64,000 nt of DNA from Atherix ibis (GCA_958298945.1 OY282605.1:6905811-6969810); one strand, 5' to 3'; shown: positions 22,924-37,900, counted from the stretch's first letter. The notes: generated by a model from the sequence alone, not told the origin. Numbers and translations are program-made.

Positions 22924-25900
22924 CTATTAAGAAAACATCATTTATCCAATAAACTAATAAAGCAATACAAAAAAAGATTATCATTCATTGCGTCGTCTTA
23001 TTTCAGCAAATTCTATTTACATGAATAGAAATATTTTTTTTTTAAATTTTTCTCACCTGATCGAAAAATATATATATTCAATTGTAGAAGGTATAAAAAT
23101 ATTGAACAGTTTAAATATTATAAAAATTCTTTCTTTAAAACGTTTTTAACCATTAAAAGTGCACTGACAAAATTTATAGGACAGAATTATTAAACAACTT
23201 GTTAGAAATAAAAATATTAAAACAAATAAAATAATGATAAATATAAAATAAAAACAATTACTGGTTTGTCCTCAAAAAAAAAAAAAAACTAAGAAAACTT
23301 TAAAAAAAACTAATAAAAAATTGTTTTTAAAAATACACACAAAACATAAACAATTCCCTTAGCCATGAAAAATAAAATATAAAAATTGTGAAAAAATACT
23401 GAATAAGTGAAATTTTAAGAATTAATCAAGTACCAGGTGTATAAGCTTAAATCCGCTGTTTGGTTATAGATGGCGTGAGTGAGCGTATTAAGCTACAATG
23501 GGCACGCCATACTTTTTTTTATGAGTTTGACATCTGTCAACATTAATCAGTGCACATTGTCAGCAATTTCATACAACAACATACATTTTTTCTTCGGTAA
23601 TCATGTCTAGTTTTGTGCCAGAAAAAGAGCATATGCGGGAAGCTCTGCTTTTCTGCTTCAATTTGAAGAAATCAGCTACCGAATCGCATCACAAAACAAC
23701 GTGCCGAGATTGGTTTCGTCGGTTCAAAGATGGCAATTTTGACTTGTGGGACAAAAAGCGCGAAAATCGGCCTAGGAAGATTGAGGACCATCAATTGTAA
23801 ATCGGCCTAGGAAGGTTGAGGACATTCAAAATGACCGGAAAATGGGTGCCGCATGATTTGAACGATAGGCAGATGGAGGGACGCCAAAACACATGCCAGA
23901 CAAAAAAGAAAGTCGTTACTGTATCGGATTGTGTGACAGGCGATGAAAAGTGGATATATTTCGAGAATCCTAAACGCAAGCAATCGTGGGTTGATCCCGG
24001 CGAACCATCAACATCTTCCCCAAGACCAAATCGCTTCGGACGGAAGACGATCCTGTGCGTTTGGTGAGATCAGCAGGGTATCGTGTACTGTGACATGTTG
24101 AAACCTGGTGAAACTGTCAATGCCCACTGCTACCACCAATAACTGATCAAATTGCACCGTGCTTTGCGTGAAAAGTGAAAAAAGGACGGATTATCAACAA
24201 AGACATGACAAGCTGATTTTCCTCCACGACAATGCACCATCGCACACGTCAAAAATGGTCCGAAACTACTTGGAGACACTCAACTGGGAGGTGCTACCCC
24301 ACCCCGCTTATTCACCAGACCTGGCCCCTTCCGACTACCACATGTTTTCGTCGATGGGCCACGCGCTCGCTGAGCAGCACTTCGATTCTTACGAAGACAT
24401 CCGGAAATGGCTTGTTGAGTGGTTTGCCTCGAAAGAGAAGGAATTTTTTTGGCGTGGTAACCACGCGGGCAAGTACTTTGAATAAATTCGTTTTTGCTTT
24501 CTATAAAAAAAAACGTGCTTTTTTCACTTAAAAACAGCGGATTTAAGTTTATACACCTGAAATAATCCAAAAAACATTTCGGGGTAAAAAAATGATAAAT
24601 TAGGATTTTCTGGGGGACAAAAATAAACAAACAAAAATTTAACGCCCAACAATCCAAAAACCTTTGTTTTTTTTTTATTCAGGGGCATAACAAAAATTTC
24701 TAAAATTAATCAGAAACACCCAACAAATATTTTATATACACAAAAATTAATATTTTTGTTGTTGTTGTAAATAATAGCGTAGCTGTTAACACAAATAAAT
24801 GTACACGTTTATGAGTAACAACAAATGGAATTTTTGATAATTTTAATTATTTTTTTCTTATTTTAATTTAGCATTTACTTTTAGTAATTTTTATTTTAAT
24901 TTCCAATGTTAAATGTTGATTTTTTTAATATTTACAAAGGTTTTTTTGTGTGCATTTACTCATTTTAGATTAAATTTTGTTTAACATATTTTTTTTCTGT
25001 TCTAGTTACCTTGTTTTCATAACTTTTTTGGGGCAAAATTTGATGAAATTATCAAAAATTCCAATATAATTAGTATGGTTAGACATGAGGTTAGACTTAC
25101 TGAGACGCCAGAAGCGGTAGCGTTTTGGTTAAAAGAAGAGCTTGTAAGAAGATGATCACCTGACGGGCCCATTGGGCATACAAAATCACTCCATTCATCA
25201 CCACCTTTAGTGCTCTTTTTACGCTTCAATGAAAATTGCGATTTTTTCGGTGTCTGAAAATGCGAATTTAACCAAAAAAAAAACAAGTAAACAAATCAAA
25301 TCTTTTTCATAAAAATAAATTGGAATTTAAATTTTTTATTATAAATGGAGTTGTTTTCATTTCTTATTTATTTTTTTTTGTACAAATTTCCGGTCATACC
25401 TTAACTTTGGCTGTAATCGTTAGCGGTTGATAGCCCAATGTGTTCTCTGCGTCACGTTTTCCCTGAATTATATCACGTCCGAGTAGCTCCTTGAAATGTG
25501 TTGCCAAATGGCGGCGTAAAAGTGTTTTGCTAGGTGGAATACTTAGCAAATCGGCTAATAATTCAGCTGTGAATTTTGGTTCGAATATCATTAAAGCACC
25601 GTGAACACCTGTAAATAATTATCAATCATCTCTTAAATAATGAATCTTCTTCCAAAACGAAAACAAAAAAACAATTTTAAATTAAATTTATGAAAAACAT
25701 TTCCGAAACAATTTGAAATTTTTATTCCAACGAATCTGATAAATAATCATTAATCTTACCTGCTCCTCTTAAATTTGGCGCATATTCAGCCAAATCGACA
25801 AGTCTCAGCCATTCCATAACACGATGTGCTGTCCACAATGCTATCGGTTCATTCGTATTCGTATCGTCACTGGAACGCCTAATCAGACAATCAGGATTCC

Positions 25901-28900
25901 AGTTATTCTGTCGCATTATTTGGATGCCCCGGCGTAGACTTGATACATGTAAACACGAGGTAACATGTAAGGTAGCCAAGTCATCCATTGTCAGTTTGTG
26001 CAATATTCGTCCATCTAGTCGCGCTGCCATAAACGAATCTTTGTGCTGTGGTAAGCCAATGTCGTCTAGCCATCTCATTATCTAAAAATTTACCATTCAA
26101 TTTGAAAACACCAATTCCAATAATTACTCGTAATTACTAACCCATGATGTGTCCAATTTGCCTGCGTTTAGCATTAGTGAGTCTGTCTCATTTCCACTCA
26201 GCTCGGCCACAGCCAAAACGATTTTCTTTCGGTGAATAGGCGTTTTCAGATATAGCTCCTTCTCGATATCAACCGGTGATGCCTCGATCAATTCGATTGC
26301 GCCTTTTTTCAGCCATTTCCGCAACTCTTCCTCATAACAATCGAGTCCTATTTCTTCGAACCAACTACATACCTCATCGATGTTCCACTCCTTAAAGGGA
26401 GCCGTTGGTTTTGGTATTTGACTCCAACCCAGTCGAGCACCAGCAGTCGCTCGAATCCCCCCACGTTTGAATTCCCCTTCACCAGTTAGATCCTCTAAAT
26501 TCCCGCTATTGCTACGTTTAATCTTTCCAAAAATACTTCGCAATCCCTTTGCTTTCTGTCCCAAAGATGGCGACGTCGTCGGTTGTGGTGTGTAGCTACG
26601 TGGCAATTCTACGGTGTCGTCAATCACTTTTTCAGTATCAGCTGCATTTTAATAACAGTAAAACATATAAAAATAAATATTAGAGCAATCGAATTTTCTT
26701 CCCTAAAAAATTTCGTAAAAAAGTAAAATTAGTAATTTGGTTTCAAACAAACTTTTTTTTATTACACAACAATTACTAATACACATTCAAGGCCATTGAC
26801 GGATTTAAAAATAAACAAACAAACAAAAAAAATACAGAAAAATTAAGCGTTCAAAGATTTTCGAATTTTTATTCATTTAATTACTAAATTAAAGCCATGT
26901 TGAAGTTTACCATATATTAATAATTAATAGGATAAATATAAAAAATGGATATTTTCCGAATGTTTGGAAATTATTTTTCATGATATTATACAAAATTTTA
27001 TATTTTGTTAGTATCCACGCTGTGATGGAACTATTAATAACAAAAATTTATACAATTATTGATTATATGAAAATGTGGATAATTATTTATTTTTATACAC
27101 GATTCGAAGAGTTAATAATGTTGTCCAAAGTTTTTATAGATTTTTTTTTAAAGGTGTTTATTAAAAATGATATGTGAATAAAAGAGTGACTCTGAGGATG
27201 TTCGTGTTTTTGTTGTCTTTTTATTATCAAAAAAAAAAAGAAATCGTGAAAGTTTTCCATTTAATAGTTTTTACGAAAAAATTTCTGCTTTTTAGTGTAA
27301 ATTTTTCTTCATATCAGAAAGTAAAAAAGTCTGCTACGGAAAAAGGTAGACAACTTTGACAGGCCGCCATTTTGATGTAGATTTCTTTGACAGTTTTTAT
27401 TTGGTATTTGATAAATTAATGAGTTTTAGTAGTAATATTATAGTTTATAAATTGTAGCCGTTATTTTCATGAAATAATGAGCTTAATAGACAAAGCAGTC
27501 CATTATGAGCAAAGAGTCACCTTTATGACCTAAAAAACTGAAGGTGATGAAGTCATTGGAGGGTATTTTATACATTTTCTACGGCACGTTTATTTTCCCG
27601 CTATGGCTAGGATGAACCCAAATCGATTGGCAATAATCTCCACTATTTGACAATTGATCTTAGAGTTGCACCTTAGATTAAAGAATACCTGGATAGACCC
27701 ATAAGTCAGATTTTCGTATACGTATACGCAATTTTCTGTCTAAATTATTGTAAAAGCAGCGAGAAATCGTAATGCTTACATACTTTTGCATAGATTTTTG
27801 ATACCCACTGACATCTAGTTTTTGTAATAGAAATTTATTAAATTCCAAAAGCATAATTTACGAGGTCTGTTAAAAAAGTATAGCGAATTTTGAATTTCCG
27901 CGCGTTACGTATATTCGATTTTCAATTTTTCGTGGCGTTATGTTGATACTCATGTCTCTCACTTATGCCGACACTTATGTTAGCTGCTTTGCTTGCACGT
28001 GTTTTGGCTCGTCTTTAACTTTTTACCATTCCAAAAAAATGGATCAAAGAATCTGTTTCGGAAACAAGAAAAAGTCACGGGGGGCCAGATTTAGGGAATA
28101 CGGTGGCTTCGGCATTATTAGTGTGTTGTTTTTCGCCAAAAATTCGCGCACAAGCAACGATGCGTGAGCAGGGGCGTTATCATGGTGCAATAGCCAATTT
28201 TTGTTCTTCTACAAATCAGGGCGTTTCCAGCGGATTTTGATATTTTGACAGCTGACATAGTAAGGCTTGCTTGTAAAAAAATTCGATTGATTCTGCATAG
28301 TAGTTTTTGGTTGATTTCCTTTTAAATATGGAAAGTGAAAAACAGCATGTTCGGTATATTTTACTTTTTTACTATAGAAAAGATAAAAATGCTGGTCAAG
28401 CAAGAAAAAAATTATCCGATGTGTATGGAGAAGATGTGTTAAGTGAGCGACAGTGCCAAAACTGGTTTGCAAAATTTCGATCCGGCAATTTTGATCTCGA
28501 AGATGCACCACGTTCTGGAAGGCCAGTTGAATAAAGGCATTAATTGATGCAAACCGGCGAATAGCAACTCGTGAGATCGCTGAGACATTAAATTTATCGA
28601 TTTCGACCGTTAATAATCATTTGAAACGGCTAGGTTTTATCTCAAAGCTTGACATATGGATTCCTCATCTTCTTACGGAAAAAAATTTGTCCCCAGTGAC
28701 GATACGCATTTTTGAAGCGTATCGTCACTGGGGACGAGAAATGGGTTGTCTACAACAATGTTAAGCGCAAAAGAAAGGCAATACTCATCAAAAAAAGGTT
28801 ATGCTATGTTTGGTGGGATTGAAAAGGAATCTTTTATTTTGAGCTTCTACCGAGTAACACAACGATCAATTCTGAAGTGTACTGTCATCAGTTGGACAAA

Positions 28901-31900
28901 TTGAATGATTCACTTAAAGAAAAAACACCAGAATTGGTAAATAGGAAAGGTATAGTGTTCCAACAGGATAATGAAACGAAATTAATTTCCGAACAACCCA
29001 ATAGTTCAGACCATTTTTAATTAGTTTACTAGTTGAATTCGAATTTAAAACAGTTGCAAACAATACACATCGACAGTGTTAAATTCTATCAGTAACAGAA
29101 TTTTCGGGTAAAAATATTAAATTGAAAACGAAACAAAGAAAAGTTGATATATTTTTCCAATTAAATCGATAGTATACCATTGATTCGACTAGAAAGATAA
29201 CAATACCTTTAGCATCTTCAAAGTATAACGATGATAATCGAATTTGAAATAACTCCACTTTCAGTTGTTGTTATAGTGATGATCAACATTTCATTCTAGG
29301 CACGTACGAATTCTATTCGAGGCTATGCTGTCGAACAAAAGCAGCATAAACTATTCTAACAATTACTAAACTCACATCACATTGTGACTGGAACTGTTCA
29401 GGTGTACACAATAATACCGAAACATTAAATAAGACATCAGGAAGAGTAAATGAATCGATATTAAACATGTTCAGTATAGCTACTCGTACCAGTTCCGGCT
29501 ATTGGCACATTTTGTTGTCTTTATGAATAACATTTCAAGCAGAAAATTCTATTGCACAGGGAGGGGGAGGGGTTGAGATAGTGGGTATGTATAAATGTAC
29601 GAAGTTAAATGTACATAAGGTAAATTTTCATTAAATTCAATACAAAAACAAACATTCAAACTATTGTCATCATTGCCACTAACAGCATGCAGGTTCCTGC
29701 CTGAATGCCAGTCAAATAGTTCTAGAGAAACAAATATTGCCCTGACAACCAAATTTTCTATATGCGAGAATAAGGATGTTCGTGTAAGCTCCTGTCGGGG
29801 ATGTAACGCCCGCATCCGATATCATTGTTACATGCTAGAAAAATTATCAATCCCACCGACTAGACTACAGTTTCACCGACTTAGGTATATCATCAATACG
29901 TTATAGACAGAACGTGTTCAGCTACTGTTTTTCTATTTATTATAAATGGCGATTAGTTTATGAAACAAAATTACAATACGCGTAATCATCCCTGAATGCA
30001 CAACAAATGCAAAATGTAGTTCATTTATGTGTGCTGAATCACAACAAATGATTCAAAAAAAAAAATCAAAACTAAAATGGCTGTCACTTTAAATTGCATA
30101 TGGAAAAGTTAAGCAAATATTCATAATAGACTGTAATAAGCCGATTTATCTTTTGGAAATTGAAAAATATACAAAAAAATCTAACCTATATTAATCCAAT
30201 ATTGCTTTGTTTCAATGCGCACGAAAAATAAAATTAACATTTCGCAAGGACATAATTGCTTATGGAAAATGAAAAAATCCTATTTTGAAGAGTAAACTTC
30301 AGTAAATAAACTGAAGAATGTTATATACTAGAATGAAGAGTTTTTATTATATTATAGAGGCACACAATCATTTTCTTTCTTGCATTGGTACGAGGGTCGT
30401 TCAATAAGTCATTAGAAAATCCGAGAAATTGCGCTCGTAGTGTCGGTAAAGATTTTTTTTTTGTAAGTAGCATTATCGACAGGAAAGCTGTCGATCCATA
30501 GCGTAGGTCAATTACTATCGTCGATTAAAGTTAACGACATTTATTTGTGCATAACAATGGAAAAAAGCGAGTTTAGGGCTGTCATCAAACATCTCCATTT
30601 GAAAGGCTTAAGCCCGAAAGAAATCAAAGCCGAGTTGGACCTGTGTTTGCGACGGTTTACAATTGGGTGAATGAATTTAAACATGGCCGTTCATCCACAA
30701 AAGATGAACATCGTTCAGGACGCCCAGTAGAGGTGTCTACTCCTGAAATCATCGACAAAATCCACTATCTAATTTTGAACGATCGGCGAATTAAAGTGCG
30801 CGAATTAGTTGAGGCCACGGGCATATCACAAGGTACAGTCGCTTCAATTTTGCATGAAAAATTATCTATGAAAAAAATGTCGGCAAGATGGGTGCCGCGT
30901 TTGCTCTCAGAGGAGAATAAGCGCAATCGTGTACTGGACTCTGAGGCAATGTTGGCACTCTTTCATCGCAATCCTGCCGAATTCCTTCGTCGATATGTCA
31001 CTGTGGACGAAACCTGGATACACTACTACACTCCAGAAACGAAGAGACAGTCATCACAGTGGATTTTCAAGTGTGAACGGGCTCCGAAGAAGGCAAAAAC
31101 TGTGCCATCGGCCGGCAAGGTGATGGCCACGGTCTTTTGGGATTCGCAGGGCATCATTTTTATCGACTACTTGGAAAAAGGAAAAACAATAACAGGAGCG
31201 TATTACGCGTCGTTATTGCAACGGTTGAGTGAGGAAATCAAAGAGAAACGCCCCCATCTGAGAATAAAAAAATCCTCTTGCATCAGGACAATGCGCGTGT
31301 GCACACCTGCGCTGTTTCCATGGCCAAAATTGTGGAATTGAGAATGGAATTGTTGCAGCATCCCGTTTATTCACCAGATTTGGCCCCGAAATGGCTTGGC
31401 GGACGACGGTTCACTTCCAACGAGGACGTCATTGCTCAAACGGATGAGTATTTTGCAGAACTTCCGAAATCCTATTTTTTGGACGGGATAAAAATTTTGG
31501 AAAAACGGTTAGAAAAGTTTATAGAGCTAAAAGGAGATTATGTTGAAAAATAAAAAAAGTTTTTTTTGAAAAACAGTTTTTTCCATCTTTTTCTAAGGAC
31601 TTAATGAACAACCCTCGTATACATGAAAATATTTTGAAAAATATTATAGAAATCTTCGAAAAGAAGTAAACTAGATATGTAATTATAATTCCAATTTTAT
31701 TAGCAGAAAAAGTGCATATTTTAATTAAGAGAAAATCAAACGAAGAAGGGCTCTTAACTTCCTGGAGAAAAGCTATGAAAACTTAAAACAAATTGCACTT
31801 TACTGTTAAAATACAATAAGTTGGCCCTGTTTTCCTGCTTGACAACGTTCCAATGATTTGCAAAGTTCATTTAAAGATATTTTAGAAATATATCTAAAAT

Positions 31901-34900
31901 ATCTTTAAATGAACTTTGCAAATCATTGGAACGTTTTCCTTTTTTTAAAGGTCACAGCCGACAAGGACATGAAGGAAGAAATCTGCGCAGTGCTGCTGGC
32001 AGCCAACAGAGCCTATTTTAGTCAGTCTAAATGATTTCGATCAAAAATTTTGACCAAAACATCGAAGCTACTGCTGTACAAAGAACTAATCTTCCCAGTC
32101 CGAGAAAAGGACGCGTTCGAGAAAAAGATCCTTCGAATAATTTTTAACCCTCTACGTGAAGATGAACGATTTCGTAGCATATTAAACGATGAGAATCTGG
32201 AGCGTTACTGCGACCACCCAGTTGTGGATAAAATTATGCTCAATAAGCTTTTGTATGCTGGACACTTGATCCGTTTGCATGAGGAAGATCCTGCCCGGAG
32301 TCTACAGTGGCTCCATCTATGGTCACGGAAGATTAGTTAGGGCACGAGAATTTCGAACTATAGGACCGCGGCGCGAACAGCAGGCCTAGACCGGACTCCC
32401 GGTTGTCGCACCCTTGATGATGATGATGAAGTTTTATAGTTACTAAAAAGATGGTAGAACGTCACCATCATTATGAAAAATAATAACAATGCATGCATAA
32501 TTGATAAAATGTATTTTTTTTTTAAATTTCGGAAATTTAAGTTATTAAATTCTGTCGAGATGTAATTTTTAAATAAAATATTACAGTTTTTTGTATTTTT
32601 TACTATGCCAGAACAAGAAGATTCAAATTACCAATTTCCTTCTTTCTTTTATATAAACACTTGAATAGATCCAATAAATTTTATAAAATATTTTTCCGAG
32701 ACTTATTGTCACTATTATATGAGTATCTACACAGATATATACTAGGGCCAACTTTATAGCACTAATGCATAAAGCTAATGAGTATCTAAATTAAACGATT
32801 GGAAATGTGTTGATTTTTCCCATAATTTTAAACTCAGTGCCTTTTTTGCCGTTTCAAAAAAATGATATTTTACCTGAAAGTATCTCCCCTAAACTCACTT
32901 TTAGGTATTTAACGATAAATTTCAGAAAACATTTTATAAAAGAAAATGTGCAGTATTTTCAAAAAACAAAAACAAGAAAATTTATATTTTCGTCGATCAA
33001 GTTACAGATTGTTTTATTACGGAAAATCATCTCAAGGATGTGTACAAATAATAGTTCGGACGTTAAAAAAGACCAAATCGTTTATGGTATGCGTCTATAG
33101 GTTTGTTTGCATGTATGAGAATGTATGTACAAATGTAGTTATGGTCAAAAGTATAAATATGAATAAATTTCGATATTAATAAATAATTTACAATAAAATG
33201 AAATTTTCAAAAGCTTACAAAAATAAGATAAGAACAAAAAACAAAACAACCGAATAATAATAAATATCAATTAAGATAACTAATGAAAAAAAGGTAGAGT
33301 ATTTATTAATAAAACTTTTTCATGTGCAATTTTATGAATGAGAGAAAAATTAAATTTTAAAAGCGTTTGTAAAGGGCAAAATTCATAAGCAAACGGGCAG
33401 TGTAACAAAAAGAGTGTATGAGAATTTTTTTTTAATTAATCAATTATGTTAAATATGTTTAGAATTAAATATTGGAAACAATATAAAAAAAAAAGTTGAA
33501 AAATCCAAAAACAACTAAAAAAAGACCAAAGAATAATTGGAAATTAAATGAATTTTATGTTTTATGATGTGCTTTTGCTTCCTTCGCAAAATATATGTAC
33601 AATTATGTGGGAGGAAATATGATAACATGAATACATATGCGAGTTGTGTGTATGTATGTATTGTATTTAAACGTTAATAAGTAAGAATGATCATGAGTGA
33701 GAGCGGGAGTAAATAGTTTTGACAGCCGTCTCCAATACAAGCCATGCCCAATTGACATAACACTCTTTTCAGCTGGTACGAAGCATAGATCTTAGATCTT
33801 AGATTAAAAAAAACCTGGATTTCCTGATTGCCGGTACGTCAGATTTTCTGTCTAAATTATTGCAAAAGCGGCGACAAATCGTAATGATTGCATACTTTTG
33901 TGTAGATTTTTTTATATAGACATGATACCCACTGACATCGTAATAGAAATTTATTGAATTCCAAAAACATAATTAATATTCGTTTTAACTCACTGATTCC
34001 AAGCAAAAATATAATTTAAACACAATAAAAGGCAACATTTATTTTTTTTCAATCTTCTGGTATTAAATGCAATTGTATTTTTGGTTTATTATTAATTTTG
34101 TAAACTTTCGCAGAGTTTTAAATCAGGACATTCTCCATGATATGGTAGCATATCGAAATGCTTGTATACTTTTGTTTACATTTAAATACTTATTGCGAAG
34201 TGAAAGTTTTAGTGCGGTTTTATTAAATTTTAAATAATTTACGAACAAGTACTTCACGACAGCAAATAATGAGTTTCTATTTTATAATAAGAAGAGTTTC
34301 GTAAAAGGTTATTTTTCAAGTGTGTGCGTTTTGAAGAATGTATTCTTCAAAAAAATTGGGCAGAATTTTTATGTAGAGGCCTATCTAATTCTTCTATAAT
34401 CTAAGTCTTTGATTAAAGAATTCCTGAAAAAGCACGTACGTCTTATTTTCGTATATGGGCATGTATTTATATGTCAAATATGCACGTTGTTCGGTTTATC
34501 ACCAAGCGACGATAAACCGAACAACGTGCATATTTATATATCGGGTTTTTTGTGTGGATATTAACTCCACTCATTATTTTGATATGCTTTAATTTTATGC
34601 AATAAATAAAAATTATCTTTAATTTCAAGTTTCTATTTTCAATTTACTAAAACAAATATATCACCGCCGGCAATGTTATAATTCAAGAAAGACCGTTGAT
34701 ACTGGCACAATCTAAGATGGATAACTTAAATACCATCGCAATAAGAAATTGCTGATGTATGGTTCTGCATAACACCACTAGAGTCTGGAATACATTCGAA
34801 CTTTTAAAATTGTATTCATTTAGAAATTTAAATATATACATTATTAAGTATTTTTGATTAGAAAATGTCTAATGATTTTTTTTTATTGAATTTATTCATA

Positions 34901-37900
34901 TATAAATATAAATTTATTAAAAAAAATGCATTCGGAAAAAACTATTATTTTCCAAAAGTGTACGTGCTATAACTAACGAGGGATCTCTGCTATAGCTCAG
35001 CTGTTTTTCCTGAAGTTTTGGTTACAGTGGTTCAGCAAAATAACTATGGTAGCATTGCAATTAATAAAGGCAAATGGCGGCTTCTATGTGTAAAATACAG
35101 CCAATCTATACTTCTCAATTTTGCAAAGAGTTCACTTTATGTCACAAAACGTCACGTATGAGCGTTTCTCAGAAACCGTTTCTGCACCGTAATTTCAAAA
35201 ATTATTTACTAAATCAATTTTTATATTGTATATTAATTGAAATGGTGAAATTGATAAAAATAAATAAACTAGTCAGTAGTAAATAGCAATTAAACATAAA
35301 AATGATTATTTAAACATTAAGAATAATAATGAAAATCGAAATTTCATGTTCACATTGAAGTAAAAGTTGTTTTTATGTTATACCATTTACGTCATTTTTA
35401 CCAGAAAACCATAAAATCTGACTTTAGAACGAAATTTTTAAATTAAAAATTTACTAAATTTCTATCCTACACCTAATATAATTTAATTGCTTAAAGTTTC
35501 AGTTCAAATTTGAAAAAGGTCAGATTTTAAAAAAAAAAGGATTAACGAAAAAGTTCAGAAAGGTTGACATTTCTTAAACTTTTGCGCGGCTTGTATTTGA
35601 GAGGTCTATGGTTTTATATACAAAAGCATAATTATTTCCATGTAAGAACGTATGTATGTATAAGTATGCATAGGTAAATTTAGGTTAATTTGCATTTGCG
35701 AATGTATGAATGCGTGTTATTGATAATATGGTATGTTGAATGTATGTGAATAGGTATGTATGATTAAGTGTTTGTTGCTTAGTTTGGCGTATGTTCTTGC
35801 AACAGAAAGCATAGTAAAATGATAACAGAAACCTAAATTAGGCACCGAGAAACCCCTTTGCTTTTCAAAACCCCTCAACATCAGCGGTTGTGGTTGTTGT
35901 GGTTGTGTTGGACATTGATCAAGAATGTGCTGTTCTGATTGGCTATTTATTGGCCGCACCGCCGTTGGTACGGATGGCAGAGAATTCATTAAGTGCATTT
36001 CTACAAGATTTTTACCAAAAGCAACGTTGCGCTGTTTCGGATTCGCATTACTGTCCACTTGTGTTGTGTTCACTTGACTGCCGGAACTTCCCATTTGGGT
36101 GGTAGATAATGGCTTCTGAGCTGATCCATTCGATAGCGATGATGCGAATGAGGTTCGTGGAAGACTACTAAAGTGTGGATTCACTTGATGCCGGAACGAT
36201 GCTGGTGGAGTCTGTAAACATTACGAAGCAGTCGTTAGAGGATGTTTACGGCAACAAATGCACCTTCTTGAACTGAAAAGATGCCTGCCATTCATGGAGG
36301 ATACATACCTTTGGGGCGATTGGACTGACATTTGTCGATTGCTGAAGGCTGTTAATGCTGCCATGCATGGCAACCGAATTCATTGAGGCATGCGGCGTCG
36401 ACGATAACATCCGACCTGGAGCAGCGGGTGGTCTTCGAGTTGGCAGTGAATTGTTATTGACTTGGCTAGCACGTAATTCCAAATTTTCACGTTCCAAAGC
36501 AGCTTGCTGTAACTTCAGCTCACTCATTGCAGACATCAACTCGAGCTTTTGCGTTTCCAATGACGATCTTGACAACATTTCCTAAACCAAAAAAAAAAAA
36601 ATATTAACCAAACAATTTAGAATTGCTTTTTTTTTATCTAAATAAATTTTCAAATTAATTAAATCAATTAAGAAATATTCAAGAATAAATTTTTTTTTTC
36701 ACTAATTTTATATATTTTTGTGCTCATGCTTGATATTTAAAAACAACAAACCAATACCAACAAAAATGTAGCTACGAAAAAAGATGGAAAAAAAATTAAC
36801 ATGCAATTTAAAATTTTCGATAGTTTTAATTTTGGAACGGTTTTTTTTAATCTAAAAAATCTTTTTTATATGAAACTCTTAAAAATAAAAAAAAAACTAC
36901 TTAAAACTATTGTAAAATCCATTTTGGTATATATTTTCCCCAATATTTTGTGGTTTTATCGTTGGATCTGATAAAGACAAATTTTCTTATAACTCGTCCT
37001 ATAAAATAATAAATGATAAGATAATTTTTTTTTATGTATTTAAAAATGTATAAAAACCAAATTATTAGTAAAAAAGTTCTTAAATAATATTCCGAGTCTA
37101 AAATACAATAAATATAAAAAAGTTTTTAAAAAATAGAAAAAAACCCTAAAAAAAGGTTTTTCTTTTCATTTTAGTAATTTTCCATTTTATATTGGGTGAA
37201 AAAGTTTCCAGTTGAATTGAAAACGCATTTTAAGTGTTGAATAATTGCAGAAAAATTAAGTAATTTAGTAATTTTTTTTTTTTTTTTTTAAGACAAAATA
37301 AATAGCAGTTTATAGTATTCGTAAGTGAATGAATAAATATTCAAGAAAGAATGAGAATCCATTAATAATAATAATCATAAAAATAGTAATAATAATCGTA
37401 GCGATACAAATAAAGGAAATGAAATTTAATGTAAAAAGCATATTTGGCCAAAAGAGAACAGTTCCAAGGCAATACTAAGGATTCTGGGGATATATTATAC
37501 TGAGTAAAGTGTGTACAGGACCAGTAATTGTAAGACGGGGTAGGAATTAAGGATTTAGTGAAGTAAAATGAAAGGATTTTCGCCCAGTTTGAAATGTTGC
37601 TCTATTTGGAATTGAATTCCTTTTTCAATAATTCGTTCTCTCCTTGTTCAAGAAAAATGGACTTCCGATTGAACAGAAAGCACTCAATATACCCATTGAT
37701 GTTAAACAAAAGTCCATGGAGAGAACTGCGAATCCAAAAAGCTTTTCTACAAGTAATATTGTTTGGTAATTTCTTCACACCAGGAATCTTTGTGGGGTAG
37801 CAAGTTTTCTTAATTAAATTTCGAAGTTCAGTATTCATTTTCCAACAATTAAAGCCAAGGTATTCAAAGAGTTTACGGCAATTATTTAGTAACTATTTTT

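Larger units (their letters stand above)
32431..35832 (-). other. Intron sequence, left part of liprin-beta intron 6
   Basis: Besides the dispersed repeat R1 (33797-33975, with a further fragment near 34396-34470) and the hairpin at 34476-34535, I see no element or exon. Short open frames at 32807-33179 and 35074-35286 lack motifs. Confidence 0.5.

Noticed and set aside
29549..29906. Opposed 80-88 codon frames in liprin-beta intron 6
   Set aside because: Neither has motifs, and no acceptor/donor pair gives a phase compatible with exons 6 and 7.
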